Shown here: one piece after another, positions 45,463 through 55,643 of the stretch
Layout of the letters: each line of letters starts with the position of its first letter
Position numbering within the stretch: the first letter of the stretch is position 1
DNA from: Halioglobus japonicus
Lineage (GTDB): Bacteria > Pseudomonadota > Gammaproteobacteria > Pseudomonadales > Halieaceae
DNA length: 64,000 nucleotides
Direction: 5' to 3'
Assembly (NCBI RefSeq): GCF_001983995.1
Contig: NZ_CP019450.1
Span: 868,001-932,000, forward strand
Notes under the pieces: model-generated
Told to the model about the DNA's origin: nothing
The model's input: only the letters and a program-made list of their open reading frames with translations
Databases searched by the model: none
Translations under genes and position numbers: made by a program

Positions 45463-46437
45463 ATGACCATCGTAGAAGCCTGTGAATCACATACCAACAC
45501 CACCCCTGAATTTCCCATGGGGTGGTTCTCCGTGTCCCGCTCCCAGGAGCTGGCCATTGGCGAAGTCAAAGCTGTAAAGGCCTTTGATCGCGAACTGGTG
45601 CTTTACCGCACCCGTTCCGGTAAGCCGGCCGTTCAGGATGCGTATTGCCCGCACCTGGGGGCGCACCTTGGGCATGAGGGGCGCGTGATTGGCGAAACCA
45701 TTCGCTGCCCGTTCCATGGCTGGCAGTTCAATGCCGATGACGGCAAGTGTTCGCATATTCCTTATTGTGAGGAAATCCCCGATCGGGCCCGATTGCGCAC
45801 CTGGCACACCGAGGAAAAAAATGGCGAGGTGTATATCTGGTTCCACCCTGAGAACACTGCGCCCCAGTGGGAATTGCCCGACCTGCCTGAGCTGGGCGAC
45901 CCGAACTGGACCACACCGCGCTATACCGACCACCTGGTGCCGGCTCACGTGCAGGATATCTGTGAGAATTCCTGTGACCCGGTGCACTTCGCCTTCGTTC
46001 ACAAGCAGGGCACGATTCCCGAATCCGAAGTCACCATCGATCCGGATGGCCGCACCATGCACCTGCACTCCAACATGGAAACCAACGATTTCCCGAGCCA
46101 GCTGCATGCGATCACTTACAGCCCGGGATTTGCGATGGTGCGTAATACCTACGGCCCCGGCGCTGAAATGATCATGTACAACAGCCCTCAGCCCATCGAC
46201 AAGCACAATACCTACATGCGCTGGACGCTGATTGTGCGCAAGGAGATCGAAGATCTGGCCGGCGACGACGTCATGCAGGGCATTATCGACGGGCTCAGTG
46301 ATGACTACCCGATCTGGGCCAACAAGGTCCACAAGCGGCGCCCGGTATTCTGCCGTGAAGACAAACCCCTGGTGACCTTCCGCAAGTGGGTGCGGCAATT
46401 TTACGTGACCTCACAAGACAAGAAGGAGATCGCCTGA
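45463..46437 (+). CDS. Rieske non-haem iron oxygenase, KshA-like
   Basis: I start it at the ATG at 45463 behind GGGAGAG; 324 residues. The Rieske cluster site is CPHLGAHLGHEGRVIGETIRCPFHGWQFN (C-x-H ... C-x-x-H). The mononuclear iron ligands lie in ENSCDPVHFAFVH. The size and the 'MGWFSVSRSQEL' start resemble 3-ketosteroid 9-alpha-hydroxylase oxygenase (KshA) and related monooxygenases. No reductase partner is in the window. The SDR gene starts 1 base after its stop. Confidence 0.9.
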   Translation: MTIVEACESHTNTTPEFPMGWFSVSRSQELAIGEVKAVKAFDRELVLYRTRSGKPAVQDAYCPHLGAHLGHEGRVIGETIRCPFHGWQFNADDGKCSHIPYCEEIPDRARLRTWHTEEKNGEVYIWFHPENTAPQWELPDLPELGDPNWTTPRYTDHLVPAHVQDICENSCDPVHFAFVHKQGTIPESEVTIDPDGRTMHLHSNMETNDFPSQLHAITYSPGFAMVRNTYGPGAEMIMYNSPQPIDKHNTYMRWTLIVRKEIEDLAGDDVMQGIIDGLSDDYPIWANKVHKRRPVFCREDKPLVTFRKWVRQFYVTSQDKKEIA

Positions 46438-46438
46438 G

Positions 46439-47317
46439 GTGAAAGATTTTAGCGGTAAAGTCGCTGTCGTAACTGGCGGTGCAAGCGGCGTAGGCCGTTC
46501 ACTGGCATTTGCACTAGGGCGTCGCGGCGCCAAAGTGGCCGTGGGCGATGTCGATGCCAAGGCCATGGAACAGGTGGCCGCCGATCTGGCCGCAGAGAAC
46601 ATTGAAGCTATCGTTGAGCGCTGTGATGTGACCTCGCTGGATAGCCTGAACGCCCTGGCCGATGCCGCCACTGAGAAGCTCGGTGGCCTAGACCTGGTAT
46701 TTGCCAACGCCGGTATCGGCGCGGGTGAGGGCGGTGCGATGTGGGACTACTCCGAGAAAGACTGGGAATGGTGCCTGAACGTGAATGTCTGGGGTGTGAT
46801 TAATTCGATTCGCGCATTCATGCCGCGGCTGGTAGCCACGGGTCAGGAGGCGCACTTTGTGGTGACAGGCTCCGGCAACGGCGCCTATATGGTTCTGCCC
46901 GATGCCCCGATCTATACAGCCAGTAAAGCCGCTGTGCATGCGATCACCGAGAACCTGCACTATCAGTGTCAGGCGGGTCAGCTGCCGGTGAAAGTCAGCG
47001 CGCTGTTCCCCGGTCCGCATGTGGTGGACACCGGCCTGTTCAATTCAGACCGCGTGCGCCCTGAAGATCTCAAGAAGGATGGCGGAGCCCCGGATTCCGG
47101 CATTACTTCCGTGGATGACATGAAGCGCATGGCCGCTGAATTTGGTATCGAAATGCAGACCACCCACCCCGATGAAGTGGCTGCTATGGCTTTGCAGGGT
47201 CTCGAACAGGACGCGTTCTGGCTGCTGGCAACCACCCCGGAAACCGACCAGAAAATTCGCGACCGCGCGGAGATGATTTTGAACAGGACGACGCCGGTAC
47301 CGGCGGCGTTAGGCTAA
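46439..47317 (+). CDS. SDR-family oxidoreductase
   Basis: This 292-residue short-chain dehydrogenase starts at a GTG (VKDFSGKVAVVTGGASGVGRSLAFALG), one base after the Rieske stop and behind AAGGAG. It has the Asp of GDVDAKA (NAD preference), FANAGIG, VVTGSGNGAY and the YTASK catalytic motif. The C-terminal extension of about 40 residues (FWLLATTPETDQKIRDRAEMI) is typical of SDRs in steroid or terpenoid catabolic clusters. It probably oxidises an alcohol made by the Rieske enzyme or P450. Confidence 0.9.
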   Translation: MKDFSGKVAVVTGGASGVGRSLAFALGRRGAKVAVGDVDAKAMEQVAADLAAENIEAIVERCDVTSLDSLNALADAATEKLGGLDLVFANAGIGAGEGGAMWDYSEKDWEWCLNVNVWGVINSIRAFMPRLVATGQEAHFVVTGSGNGAYMVLPDAPIYTASKAAVHAITENLHYQCQAGQLPVKVSALFPGPHVVDTGLFNSDRVRPEDLKKDGGAPDSGITSVDDMKRMAAEFGIEMQTTHPDEVAAMALQGLEQDAFWLLATTPETDQKIRDRAEMILNRTTPVPAALG

Positions 47318-47334
47318 CCGAGAGAGTAATAACA

Positions 47335-48114
47335 ATGAGCAACGAAACAGGCGCCCCACAGGGCAACCCCGGCGATATCGTCAATTGGCCCATGCTGAAA
47401 ATTGTCTACCGGACCGATCCGGAGGCTATCGCCAAGCTGCTGCCGCCCGGTATTGATCCTGGTGCCAACCCGAATGTGAACCTCACCATCTACAACTTCC
47501 CGGTACCCGATGAGCCCGAGTACGGCATCGTGACCACTGTGGACGCGGACTATAACGGTACGCCGGGTGAGTACACGCTGGGCTATGGTATCGACCAGGA
47601 GTCGGCGATTTTTGTCAGCCAGGAAACCAACGGCCAGCCCAAGTATCCCTGTACCACCGAGTACTATCGTCTCGGGCCCCAGGTTACCGCGCGTTGCACA
47701 CACCAGGGCTACACCTTCGTGGAGTTCAAAGGGGTGTCTACAGGCCCGGTAGAGAGCGAGGCAGAGTGGATTCAGAATGAATGGTGGACCAAGTACTCCC
47801 GCGCCGTGAGCGTTGGTGGTCCGGCCACTGGCTTCGACTTCCCACCGCATGTGGTACATGTGATGAGCAAGTACGGCACCGCCTGGAAAGAGGAAGTGCA
47901 GGGTGAACTGATTCTGCGCGACAGTCCCTGGGACCCCCTGGCCTCGTTGCTGCCCATGCGTGAGCAGTTGTCGGCCCACCTGTGGTGGCCCATTTTCCTC
48001 GATCGCCAGATCACACTGGCCGGTGAGCTCGACGCCGAGGCGTTCCTGCCCTTTGCCGATACCATCTCCGGTTCTCGCTGGCCGGGTGAAAACGGCGGCC
48101 CCAAACGCTCCTGA
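47335..48114 (+). CDS. Acetoacetate decarboxylase-like protein
   Basis: This 259-residue protein starts GDIVNWPMLKIVYRTDPEAIAKLLPPGI and continues YNFPVPDEPEYG, FVSQETNGQPKYPCTTEYYRLG and HVVHVMSKYG. This matches the acetoacetate-decarboxylase superfamily. The lysine of GQPKYP aligns with the conserved Pro-Lys, but the exact Schiff-base Lys of true decarboxylases cannot be confirmed. It follows the SDR by 17 bases in the right arm and may act on a beta-keto or enol intermediate. Confidence 0.82.
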   Translation: MSNETGAPQGNPGDIVNWPMLKIVYRTDPEAIAKLLPPGIDPGANPNVNLTIYNFPVPDEPEYGIVTTVDADYNGTPGEYTLGYGIDQESAIFVSQETNGQPKYPCTTEYYRLGPQVTARCTHQGYTFVEFKGVSTGPVESEAEWIQNEWWTKYSRAVSVGGPATGFDFPPHVVHVMSKYGTAWKEEVQGELILRDSPWDPLASLLPMREQLSAHLWWPIFLDRQITLAGELDAEAFLPFADTISGSRWPGENGGPKRS

Positions 48115-48129
48115 TCCGCTTCTGACTCA

Positions 48130-49305
48130 GTGAGTATTCGCAACTGGCTCCCCGCTCTGGCGGGGATGGCCTGCCTCGGCCTCGGGGCGGGCCTCATGAG
48201 TGTTTACGGCTTTTTTGTGCCAGCCCTGTCGGAAGAGTTCGGGGTGGGTGCGGCCACAATCAACATAGGCCCGGTGGCCCTGATGTTGGTGCCCGGATTG
48301 GCCTCACCGTTTGTGGGCCGGTTTGCCGACCGGCTGCCGATTCGGCGCATTATTCTCACGGGGTGCACGCTGGCGGCCCTGGCCCTGGTACTGACCAGTA
48401 TGGCGCCCAGCCTGATCCTCGCCGGACTCAGCTTCGTGCTGTTTGCCCTTGGGATGACCCTGTATGGGCCGGTGGTTATCAACAGCCTGATGGTGAAACT
48501 GTATGCCGGTAACGAGGGCAAGGCCCTGGCACTGGTCGCTGCGGGTACCAGCCTTGCATCGGCGATATTGCCGCCGCTGGTAGGCGCGGGACTGGAGGTA
48601 TGGGGTTGGCGTTCCGCGCTGGCGGCACTGGGCGTTTCGCTGGCGGTGGTGTTGTGGGTTCTGGTGCTGGCGTTCATCCCGGCTTCTGGCGGCGGCAGCG
48701 CTGCCGCTGCTGATACCCCCTCCAAACCAAAGGACATCTACCGGCGCCGTGAATTCTGGCTGGTCGGTGTTGCCGTGGCGCTGGTCTTTAACGTCTCGGT
48801 GCTGGCGACCATTTGCTACCCGCCGCTGTTTATCAGTCGTGGTGTGGACCCGGTGCAGGTCGGCTTTATGGTCGGTACCAGCGCTATTGCCGGATTGTGC
48901 GGCAAGCTTTTTGTGGCCTTCAGCGCTGACTATCTGCATGATCGGCCGCGCATTCTGGCCCTTTGCATTCTGCTGGTTCAGGCCTCGGGCATTGCGATCT
49001 TGCTGTTGATTGATTCGGGCTGGATGTTGTGGCTGGGTCTGGCTTGCTCCGGCTTTGGGGTCGGCGCGTTCCTGCCAGTGCACCCCTGGCTGAACAGTCG
49101 CTACTTCGATAACTCGATTATCGGTCAGGTGAACGGCGCCCAGATGCCACTGATGCTGCCGCTGGGACTGGCGGGCCCGCCACTTGCCGGCCTGGCATTT
49201 GATCGGACCGGCAGCTACGACCTGGCTCTGGCAGCGATGTTTGTGCTGCTGGTGCTGGCGGGCCTGGTATTGGCGTCTCTGCCCAAGCCCCGTGCAGCGC
49301 TCTGA
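48130..49305 (+). CDS. MFS transporter, oxalate/monocarboxylate-type
   Basis: This 391-residue, 12-helix transporter starts at a GTG (SIRNWLPALAGMACLGLGAGLMSVYGFFVPALSEEFGVGAATI). GRFADRLPIRRIILTG is the loop 2-3 motif, and a central loop (GGGSAAAADTPSKPKDIYRRREFW) separates the halves. The N-terminus resembles MFS carriers for organic acids. It lies 15 bases after the decarboxylase-like gene and is a candidate for uptake of the pathway's substrate. Confidence 0.88.
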   Translation: MSIRNWLPALAGMACLGLGAGLMSVYGFFVPALSEEFGVGAATINIGPVALMLVPGLASPFVGRFADRLPIRRIILTGCTLAALALVLTSMAPSLILAGLSFVLFALGMTLYGPVVINSLMVKLYAGNEGKALALVAAGTSLASAILPPLVGAGLEVWGWRSALAALGVSLAVVLWVLVLAFIPASGGGSAAAADTPSKPKDIYRRREFWLVGVAVALVFNVSVLATICYPPLFISRGVDPVQVGFMVGTSAIAGLCGKLFVAFSADYLHDRPRILALCILLVQASGIAILLLIDSGWMLWLGLACSGFGVGAFLPVHPWLNSRYFDNSIIGQVNGAQMPLMLPLGLAGPPLAGLAFDRTGSYDLALAAMFVLLVLAGLVLASLPKPRAAL

Positions 49306-49390
49306 GAATCGCGACATTTCCACTATTTTTGGCCGCCTCCAGGGTGGCCTTCCGCTACTCTTTGCTCATCGTTATTAGCGGGGAGCACGC

Positions 49391-50248
49391 GTGAAGGTCC
49401 GGATTGGCGTAGACATGCGTCTGTGGGGAGACAGCATCGGGGTAGGGCACTTGCCCCAACTGGAAATGCTGGCATTCCTCGGCTATGAAGGCGTCGCGGT
49501 TCCGCTGGCGGGACAGGGCCTGTCAGAATTAAAGTTGCTGCGCGTGGCACTGACAGACCTCGATCTGGTTCCCCTGGCCACGACGATTATCCCTGCCGAA
49601 TTCAATCCGATCGATGCTTCTGAGCGGGTGCGCAAGCGCGCCGTCGATTATCTGAAGCAGCGCGTGGATGAAGCTGTGGAGCTTGGCAGCGAGGTCCTGT
49701 GTGGCGGCCTGTTCCAGGCCCAGGGGCAGCTCAGTGGCGTGCCTCCCACCGATCGGGAATGGGACTGGAGTCGCCGCTGTCTGCGAGAGGTGGGTGAGCA
49801 CGCCGCCGGGTATGGCGTGAAACTCGGGCTGGAATTCCAGAGCCGATTCGATGCCCATCTGGTCAATACTGCAGCGGAAGCGGCGCGGATGTGCCGGGAA
49901 ATCGACCTCGATAATGTCGGCGTGCTGTACAACACATTCCACGCCCATCTGGAAGAGTTCAACCCCGCCAGGGCGCTGCCTGCAGCGGGTGAACGACTGC
50001 TGATGGTGCATCTCAGCGAGAGCCACCGCGGGGAGTTGGGCCGCGGCCAGGTGCAGTGGCACGAGACGTTTGCCACTCTGGATTTCCTCGACTACTACGG
50101 CTGGCTGGTGGTCCAGGCGCTGGGGGTTGCCGCCTCCGGCGATGCGGATTCAGCGCATATCTGGCGCGAGCGTTTCGACAGTCGCGAGCAGTTGTGTGCC
50201 GATGCTATCGGTCTGGTGCAGCAGACATTGCGATTGCAGCGCGAGTAG
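49391..50248 (+). CDS. Sugar phosphate isomerase/epimerase-like TIM-barrel protein
   Basis: This 285-residue protein starts at a GTG behind GGGGAG. It has the xylose-isomerase-like barrel pattern: VGHLPQLEMLAFLGYEGVAVPL, ELGSEVLCGGLFQAQGQL, GYGVKLGLEFQSRFDAHLVNTAAEAARM, NVGVLYNTFHAHLEEF and LLMVHLSESHRGELGRGQVQW. Glu, Asp/Asn and His residues at strand ends fit a metal site as in D-tagatose 3-epimerase. Its actual substrate is unknown. It lies 85 bases after the transporter, in the same direction. Confidence 0.82.
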   Translation: MKVRIGVDMRLWGDSIGVGHLPQLEMLAFLGYEGVAVPLAGQGLSELKLLRVALTDLDLVPLATTIIPAEFNPIDASERVRKRAVDYLKQRVDEAVELGSEVLCGGLFQAQGQLSGVPPTDREWDWSRRCLREVGEHAAGYGVKLGLEFQSRFDAHLVNTAAEAARMCREIDLDNVGVLYNTFHAHLEEFNPARALPAAGERLLMVHLSESHRGELGRGQVQWHETFATLDFLDYYGWLVVQALGVAASGDADSAHIWRERFDSREQLCADAIGLVQQTLRLQRE

Positions 50249-50321
50249 GGCATTCAACGCCAACCTGAGTTGCTGCTAGACTGCAGGGCAGTGCCAAAAC
50301 ATAACAGGACTTATCGCCGTC

Positions 50322-51527
50322 ATGCTCGATCGACTTCGTTTCAAATTCAATCTTTTATTCCTGCGCATGCTCACGCCGTTCATGCCCGGCTCTACCCATG
50401 TGGCCTTTGTCGGTGCGGGTAGTAGTCGCCAGTTGTGCAACCACATCGCCACGCTGGGACCGCGACGGGTGCTGGTAGTCACCGACAAACCGCTGCGAGA
50501 GCTCGGTGTGTCGGAGCAGGCCGTCGCCGGCCTGGTGAATGCGGGCGTGGCCATAAGCTGGTTTGACGGTGTGCTGCCCGACCCTACCTATGAGCAGGTC
50601 GACGCGGGTCTGGCGATTCTCAAGCAAGACAACTGTGACGTGCTGCTGGCCATTGGTGGCGGCTCAGTCATGGATTGCGCCAAGGTCATGGCGGTGCGCG
50701 CGACATCCGATGAAGACCCCCACAATTGGGAAGGTCTGGGCAAGGTGAAGCACGACGGCCTGCCTGTTTACGCTATCCCGACGACCGCCGGAACCGGGTC
50801 TGAGGGTACCGCCGGGGCAGTTGTCAAAGACAGTGCGACTCTGACCAAGAGTGTGATGTCCGGTGACACCATGCTGCCCAAGGCTACCGCGCTGGACGCT
50901 TCGCTAATGCAGGGTCTGCCGCCCCACATTACTGCGGCCACCGGCATGGATGCACTCACCCACGCTATTGAGGCCTATATCGGTGTCTGGGAGCGGGGTA
51001 ACCGGATCGCCGACTCCCGTGCCGCGGTCAAGCTGGTGTTTGAGCACCTGCCCAGCGCGGTAGTGCACGGCGAAGATCTCAAGGCCCGGGAGAGCATGGC
51101 CATGGCCGCCTACTATGGGGGAATGGCGATTAATCAGGTGTTCGTAGGCAGTGTTCACGCCCTGGCGCACCAGATTGGCGGCAAGTACGGCATTCCTCAT
51201 GGTCTGGCGAATGCGTTGATACTGCCCCACGTGCTCGAGTTCTGCCGTGAGGAGGCTGAGCAAAGTCTGGCTGAACTGGCCATTGCGATTGGCGTGGGTG
51301 AAGAGGGCGAACCTGCTTCTCAGCTGTCACACAAGTTTATTGCAGCGGTGCGCGATCTGCGTACCACGGTAGGTATTCCCGACCAGTCTGAACTGCTGCG
51401 TCAGGAGGACTTTGATCAATTGGCGCAACAGGCCGCCGATGAATGTCTCGGCTACCCCGTACCCCGCTTGCTCGACAAGCAGGCGGCGTTGGATATTCTG
51501 CACAAGATCAGCGAGCAACCCGCCTGA
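50322..51527 (+). CDS. Iron-containing alcohol dehydrogenase
   Basis: This 401-residue group III dehydrogenase has VLLAIGGGSVMDCAKVMAV (NAD motif GGGS), YAIPTTAGTGSEGTAGAVV, TAATGMDALTHAIEAYIG and the metal-binding FVGSVHALAHQIGGKYGIPHGLANALILPHVLEF. It oxidises or reduces primary alcohols and aldehydes. It ends the right arm of the catabolic locus and is followed, convergently, by the Entner-Doudoroff operon. Confidence 0.93.
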   Translation: MLDRLRFKFNLLFLRMLTPFMPGSTHVAFVGAGSSRQLCNHIATLGPRRVLVVTDKPLRELGVSEQAVAGLVNAGVAISWFDGVLPDPTYEQVDAGLAILKQDNCDVLLAIGGGSVMDCAKVMAVRATSDEDPHNWEGLGKVKHDGLPVYAIPTTAGTGSEGTAGAVVKDSATLTKSVMSGDTMLPKATALDASLMQGLPPHITAATGMDALTHAIEAYIGVWERGNRIADSRAAVKLVFEHLPSAVVHGEDLKARESMAMAAYYGGMAINQVFVGSVHALAHQIGGKYGIPHGLANALILPHVLEFCREEAEQSLAELAIAIGVGEEGEPASQLSHKFIAAVRDLRTTVGIPDQSELLRQEDFDQLAQQAADECLGYPVPRLLDKQAALDILHKISEQPA

Positions 51528-51535
51528 CCTGACCC

Positions 51536-53343
51536 CTAGAATACCGTTGCGCCGGATTCTGCTTCGCTGACGGCCCGGCGCATATGCGCAAATAACTCAC
51601 GGCCGGTACCCTGTTCACTGCCATCACCCGTTCGCACAGCCGCCTCGCGGCTGTTCCACTCCCCGGCATCAACCAGGCATTGCAGCTCACCAGTGGTGGC
51701 GTCCAGGCGTAGCAGGTCGTCCGTTCTGACTTTGGCGATGGGGCCGCCCGACAACGCTTCCGGTGTCAGGTGAATTGCCGCTGGAACTTTGCCGGATGCG
51801 CCTGACATGCGCCCGTCGGTCACCAGTGCGACCTTGAACCCCGGTCTTGCAGAATGCCCAGGAAAGGCGTCAGCTTGTGCAGTTCGGGCATGCCATTGGC
51901 GGCCGGGCCCTGGAAGCGAACGACCGCGATGAAATCTTTTTCCAGTTCGCCCGCCTCGAAGGCTGCGGCGAGTTCGGTCTGATCGTCGAATACGACCGCC
52001 GGTGCTTCAACCACCTGGTGCTCAGGGGCGACAGCGGAGATCTTGATCACGCTGCGACCGAGGTTGCCCTCCATCAGGCGCAGGCCGCCTTCGGCAGAAA
52101 ACGCATCGTCCGCCGGGCGCAAAACGTCTGTATCGGCGCTGCTGCTGACGCCGTCGATATAGGTCAGGCGCCCGTTGTCGAGTTGCGGCTCCTGAGTGTA
52201 GTGGCGCAGACCCTCGCCCCAGTTGGTTTTTACATCCTCGTGGAGCAGGCCGTTGTCGAGCAGCGTGCGGATCACGTAGCCCGTGCCACCGGCGGCATGG
52301 AAGTGGTTCACGTCGGCGCTGCCGTTGGGGTAGACCCGGGCCACCAGCGGGGTAATGGCCGAGAGATCGTTAAAGTCCTGCCAGTCGATCAGGATGCCCG
52401 CCGCACGGGCGATCGCAATCCAATGAATGCTGTGGTTGGTGCTGCCACCGGTGGCCAACAGGGCGACGATCGCGTTGACGATGCATTTTGCGTCGACCAC
52501 GTGGCCGAAAGGCGTGTACTCGTTGCCCAGGGCGGTGATCTTGCACAGGCGCTCGGTGGCGGCCACGGTCAAGGCGTTGCGCATCTCGGTACCCGGTGGT
52601 TCGAAGGCGGCGCCGGGGATGTGTACGCCCATGACTTCCATCAGCATCTGGTTGCTGTTGGCCGTGCCATAAAAGGTGCAGGTGCCTTCGCCGTGATAGG
52701 CAGCGGACTCCGCCTTGAGCAGCTCATCTCGGCCAACCTTGCCTTCGGCATACTGTTGGCGCACAGCGGCTTTTTCCTTGTTGGACAGCCCTGAGGTCAT
52801 GGGGCCTGCCGGTGCAAAAATAATCGGCAGGTGACCAAAAGACAGCGCACCGATCAGCAGGCCAGGCACAATCTTGTCACACACGCCCAGGCACAGGGCG
52901 CCGTCGAACATGTTGTGGGAGAGGGCAATGGCAGTGCTGCCGGCAATAATGTCGCGGCTGAACAGGCTCAGTTCCATGCCAGGTGTGCCCTGGGTCACGC
53001 CGTCGCACATGGCGGGAACACCGCCCGCGACCTGAGCAGTGCAGCCCACGCCGTGCGCGGCGCGCTTCACCAGTTCCGGGTATTCGCCCAGCGGTTGGTG
53101 AGCCGACAGCATGTCGTTGTAGGCGTTGACGATGCCGACGTTAGCTGACTCGGTCAGGGTGAGCGCCTGTTTGTCCTGTTCGGAACAGGCCGCAAAACCG
53201 TGCGCGAGGTTGGAGCAGGAAAGTTGGCCGCGATGCGGTCCCTGCTCGCCCATGCCGGCAATACGCTCCAGGTATGCGGCGCGCGAATCCGCGCTGCGCG
53301 CTTCAATGCGTTGGGTAATGGCGCTTAATCGTGAATCTGTCAT
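51536..53343 (-). CDS. edd: Phosphogluconate dehydratase (frameshifted)
   Basis: Two frames join into one 602-residue protein, close to the usual ~603. The main part holds [34 protein letters not shown] and [35 protein letters not shown], with the cysteines of the Fe-S cluster. The second part holds [31 protein letters not shown]. One extra base in the C4 run at 51839-51842 (G on the coding strand) restores [18 protein letters not shown]. It dehydrates 6-phosphogluconate to KDPG in the Entner-Doudoroff pathway. No eda gene is in the window. Confidence 0.92.
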
Positions 53344-54025
53344 CAGGGGCCCACCAGGTGGTTACGGGGTTGTCGTGCTGTTCGGTGACAGCGGCGATGG
53401 GGTAGTGCTGATCCGCAGCAGCATCCAGCACGTCGCGTTTCTCGGTGCCGGTGATATGCAGGATGATGCTGCCCGCTGCCAGCACCGCCGGCAGTGTGAA
53501 GGTCACGCGCTGATGGGGCGCGGTGACCGGGTCACAGGTTCCCAGCAACGCCGGGTTGGCCGGGTCAATCAGTGCCTGGAGGTTGCTCGCTTTCGGAAAC
53601 CAGGAGGCCGTGTGGCCATCACCGCCCATACCCAGAACCACACAGGTGAAGGGCAGGGGGAAATCACTAAAACGCGCGGTGACCTCGCCCAGGCCATCCG
53701 CCGCATTGGCGGCGTCGCCAGTCAGGCTCACGAAGGTGGCTGCGGCGGCGTGCCCTGTGAGCAGGTGCTCGCGGACGAGGCGTTCGTTGGAATCTTCGTG
53801 GTCAGGTGCCACCCAGCGTTCGTCGACGAGCGTGATACAGACGTTCTGCCAGGCGATATCACACTGCGCCAGGGCGGCAAACATACCCTTGGGGGTAGAC
53901 CCTCCGGACAGCGCCAGGCCGGCGCGGCCGCGTGTGTCAATGTCTGCCTGAAGCAGGCCGGCGATGTGCGCTGCCAGAGCCTTATCCAGCGCCGGCCGAT
54001 CGCCGAAGTGCTCCCGGTTATTCAT
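53303..54025 (-). CDS. pgl: 6-phosphogluconolactonase
   Basis: This 240-residue enzyme has [42 protein letters not shown] and [16 protein letters not shown], the standard Pgl motifs. It sits between zwf and edd in the operon. The 3' end overlaps edd by 41 bases, which is unusual. With one more C in the four-G run at 53346-53349 (plus strand) the protein would end at VTTWWAP, the family's typical end, and overlap edd by only a few bases. I therefore suspect a base is missing here and the 14-residue tail is spurious. Confidence 0.9.
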   Translation of the reverse strand: MNNREHFGDRPALDKALAAHIAGLLQADIDTRGRAGLALSGGSTPKGMFAALAQCDIAWQNVCITLVDERWVAPDHEDSNERLVREHLLTGHAAAATFVSLTGDAANAADGLGEVTARFSDFPLPFTCVVLGMGGDGHTASWFPKASNLQALIDPANPALLGTCDPVTAPHQRVTFTLPAVLAAGSIILHITGTEKRDVLDAAADQHYPIAAVTEQHDNPVTTWWAPDDRFTIKRHYPTH

Positions 54026-55472
54026 GCCAGCTGCCCCCGTCTACTGCCATTAATGCGGTAGAGGCTGTCGGGCCCATCGTGCCGGCGTTGTAGGACTTGA
54101 TGGGCGTGCTGTTCTCTTCCCAGGCTTCGATAATGGAGTCAATCCAGCGCCAGGCGGTCTCTACCTCGTCGCGACGCATGAACAGGGTCTGGTCGCCGTG
54201 AATGGCATCCAGCAGCAGGCGCTCATAGGCGTCATAGCTGTCGCCTTTGTTTTGCGACTCGTCGGTGAGGTGCAACTCTACCGGCTGCAGTTTCAACTTG
54301 CTGGTAAGCCCCGGCTTTTTGTTTACCGTGTGCAGGCTGATGCTTTCCTCGGGCTGGAGGTGGATGACCAGCTTGTTGGTCAGCTCCTGCGGATCATTGG
54401 CAAACAGGGAGAACGACTGGCGGCGGTATTCGATGACGATCTCCGAATAGCGGCGACTCAGCCGCTTGCCGGTGCGCAGGTAGAACGGCACACCCGCCCA
54501 GCGCCAGTTATTGATGTTCGCCTTGAGGGCCACAAAGGTCTCGGTGTCATCCGCGTCGGCAAAGGCATCTTCTTCCAGGAAACCCTTTACGGCTTTGCCG
54601 CCCACTGCGCCGGCTGCGTAGCGCCCACGCACAGTGCGCGCCTTGACGTTGGCGGAGGTAATCGGCTCCAGCGAGCGCAACACCTTCATCTTCTCGTCGC
54701 GAATATCGGTGGCTTTCAGGGTCGCGGGCGGTTCCATGGCGACCAGCGACAAGACCTGCAACAGGTGGTTCTGCACCATGTCGCGCAGTGCGCCGGTATC
54801 GGCGTAGTAGCTGCCGCGGCCCGCCACACCGATCTCCTCGGCGACGGTAATCTGGACGCTGCTGACAAAGGTGTTATTCCACATGGGGTGGAACAACTGG
54901 TTGCCAAAGCGCAGCGCCAACAGGTTTTGCACGGTTTCCTTGCCGAGGTAGTGATCGATACGGAAGGTCGCCTCTTCGGCAAAGACCTGGGCGACCTGCT
55001 CATTGATTTCCTGACAGGACTCCAGATCGTGTCCGAGAGGCTTCTCCAGTACCACGCGACTGGCATCATCGACGATACCTGCGGCGTCCAGCTGGCGGCA
55101 GATCTCGCCGTACAGGGAAGGCAGAGTGGCGAGATAGTAGAGCGCGCCGGGTGCTGAACCTGCGGCCAGTAATTCGGCCAGCAGGGTGTAGTCGCCGGCG
55201 TTGTCGGCATCTACCTTGACGTATTCCAGGCGGTCGCTGAAGGCGCTCCACTGGGCGTCGTCCCAGGTGCCGTCAGGTAGAAATGTCTGCAGATTGTTGC
55301 GCGCTTCCTCAATGAAACTCGCAGAGTCCATCTCTCCGCGACCGGTGGCAATGATCCGATCCAGGCGATCCGCCAGGTTGTGGCGTTGAAGTTGGTACAG
55401 GGCCGGCAGCAGCTTGCGGGTAGATAAATCTCCCGTGCCACCAAATATCACTAAATCGACCTTCTGACTCAT
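54018..55472 (-). CDS. zwf: Glucose-6-phosphate dehydrogenase
   Basis: This 484-residue NADP-dependent enzyme has [36 protein letters not shown] and the active site [21 protein letters not shown], as well as [30 protein letters not shown]. It starts the Entner-Doudoroff operon; its stop overlaps the pgl ATG by 8 bases. Together zwf, pgl and edd convert glucose 6-phosphate to KDPG. The 171 bases upstream of the ATG should hold the promoter, but no strong match was found. Confidence 0.95.
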   Translation of the reverse strand: MSQKVDLVIFGGTGDLSTRKLLPALYQLQRHNLADRLDRIIATGRGEMDSASFIEEARNNLQTFLPDGTWDDAQWSAFSDRLEYVKVDADNAGDYTLLAELLAAGSAPGALYYLATLPSLYGEICRQLDAAGIVDDASRVVLEKPLGHDLESCQEINEQVAQVFAEEATFRIDHYLGKETVQNLLALRFGNQLFHPMWNNTFVSSVQITVAEEIGVAGRGSYYADTGALRDMVQNHLLQVLSLVAMEPPATLKATDIRDEKMKVLRSLEPITSANVKARTVRGRYAAGAVGGKAVKGFLEEDAFADADDTETFVALKANINNWRWAGVPFYLRTGKRLSRRYSEIVIEYRRQSFSLFANDPQELTNKLVIHLQPEESISLHTVNKKPGLTSKLKLQPVELHLTDESQNKGDSYDAYERLLLDAIHGDQTLFMRRDEVETAWRWIDSIIEAWEENSTPIKSYNAGTMGPTASTALMAVDGGSWHE

Positions 55473-55643
55473 ACACGTGGTTCCTCAAAACTGAGTGGCA
55501 AAGTGTTTGTGTGTCATTGATTTCTGCGGGCGCAGAAATCCAAATAGCGGTGATTTAGTCCGCAGCTTTCTGAGCGCTGCTGGAGAGGTGGCAGATGATA
55601 ACAGGAATCGCCCTGGCCTGCCTCTGGTAATTTTTCCCCCGCC

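Noticed and set aside
45487-46398. 303-residue minus-strand frame opposite the Rieske oxygenase
   Set aside because: Shadow of a gene with clear Rieske motifs.
48304-49323. 339-residue minus-strand frame opposite the MFS transporter
   Set aside because: Gln/Arg-rich composition typical of antisense to a membrane protein; the plus strand has a clear MFS protein.
51847-52794. 315-residue plus-strand frame opposite edd
   Set aside because: Shadow of the edd gene, which is unambiguous on the other strand.
54198-55157. 319-residue plus-strand frame opposite zwf
   Set aside because: Shadow of zwf; no independent motif.
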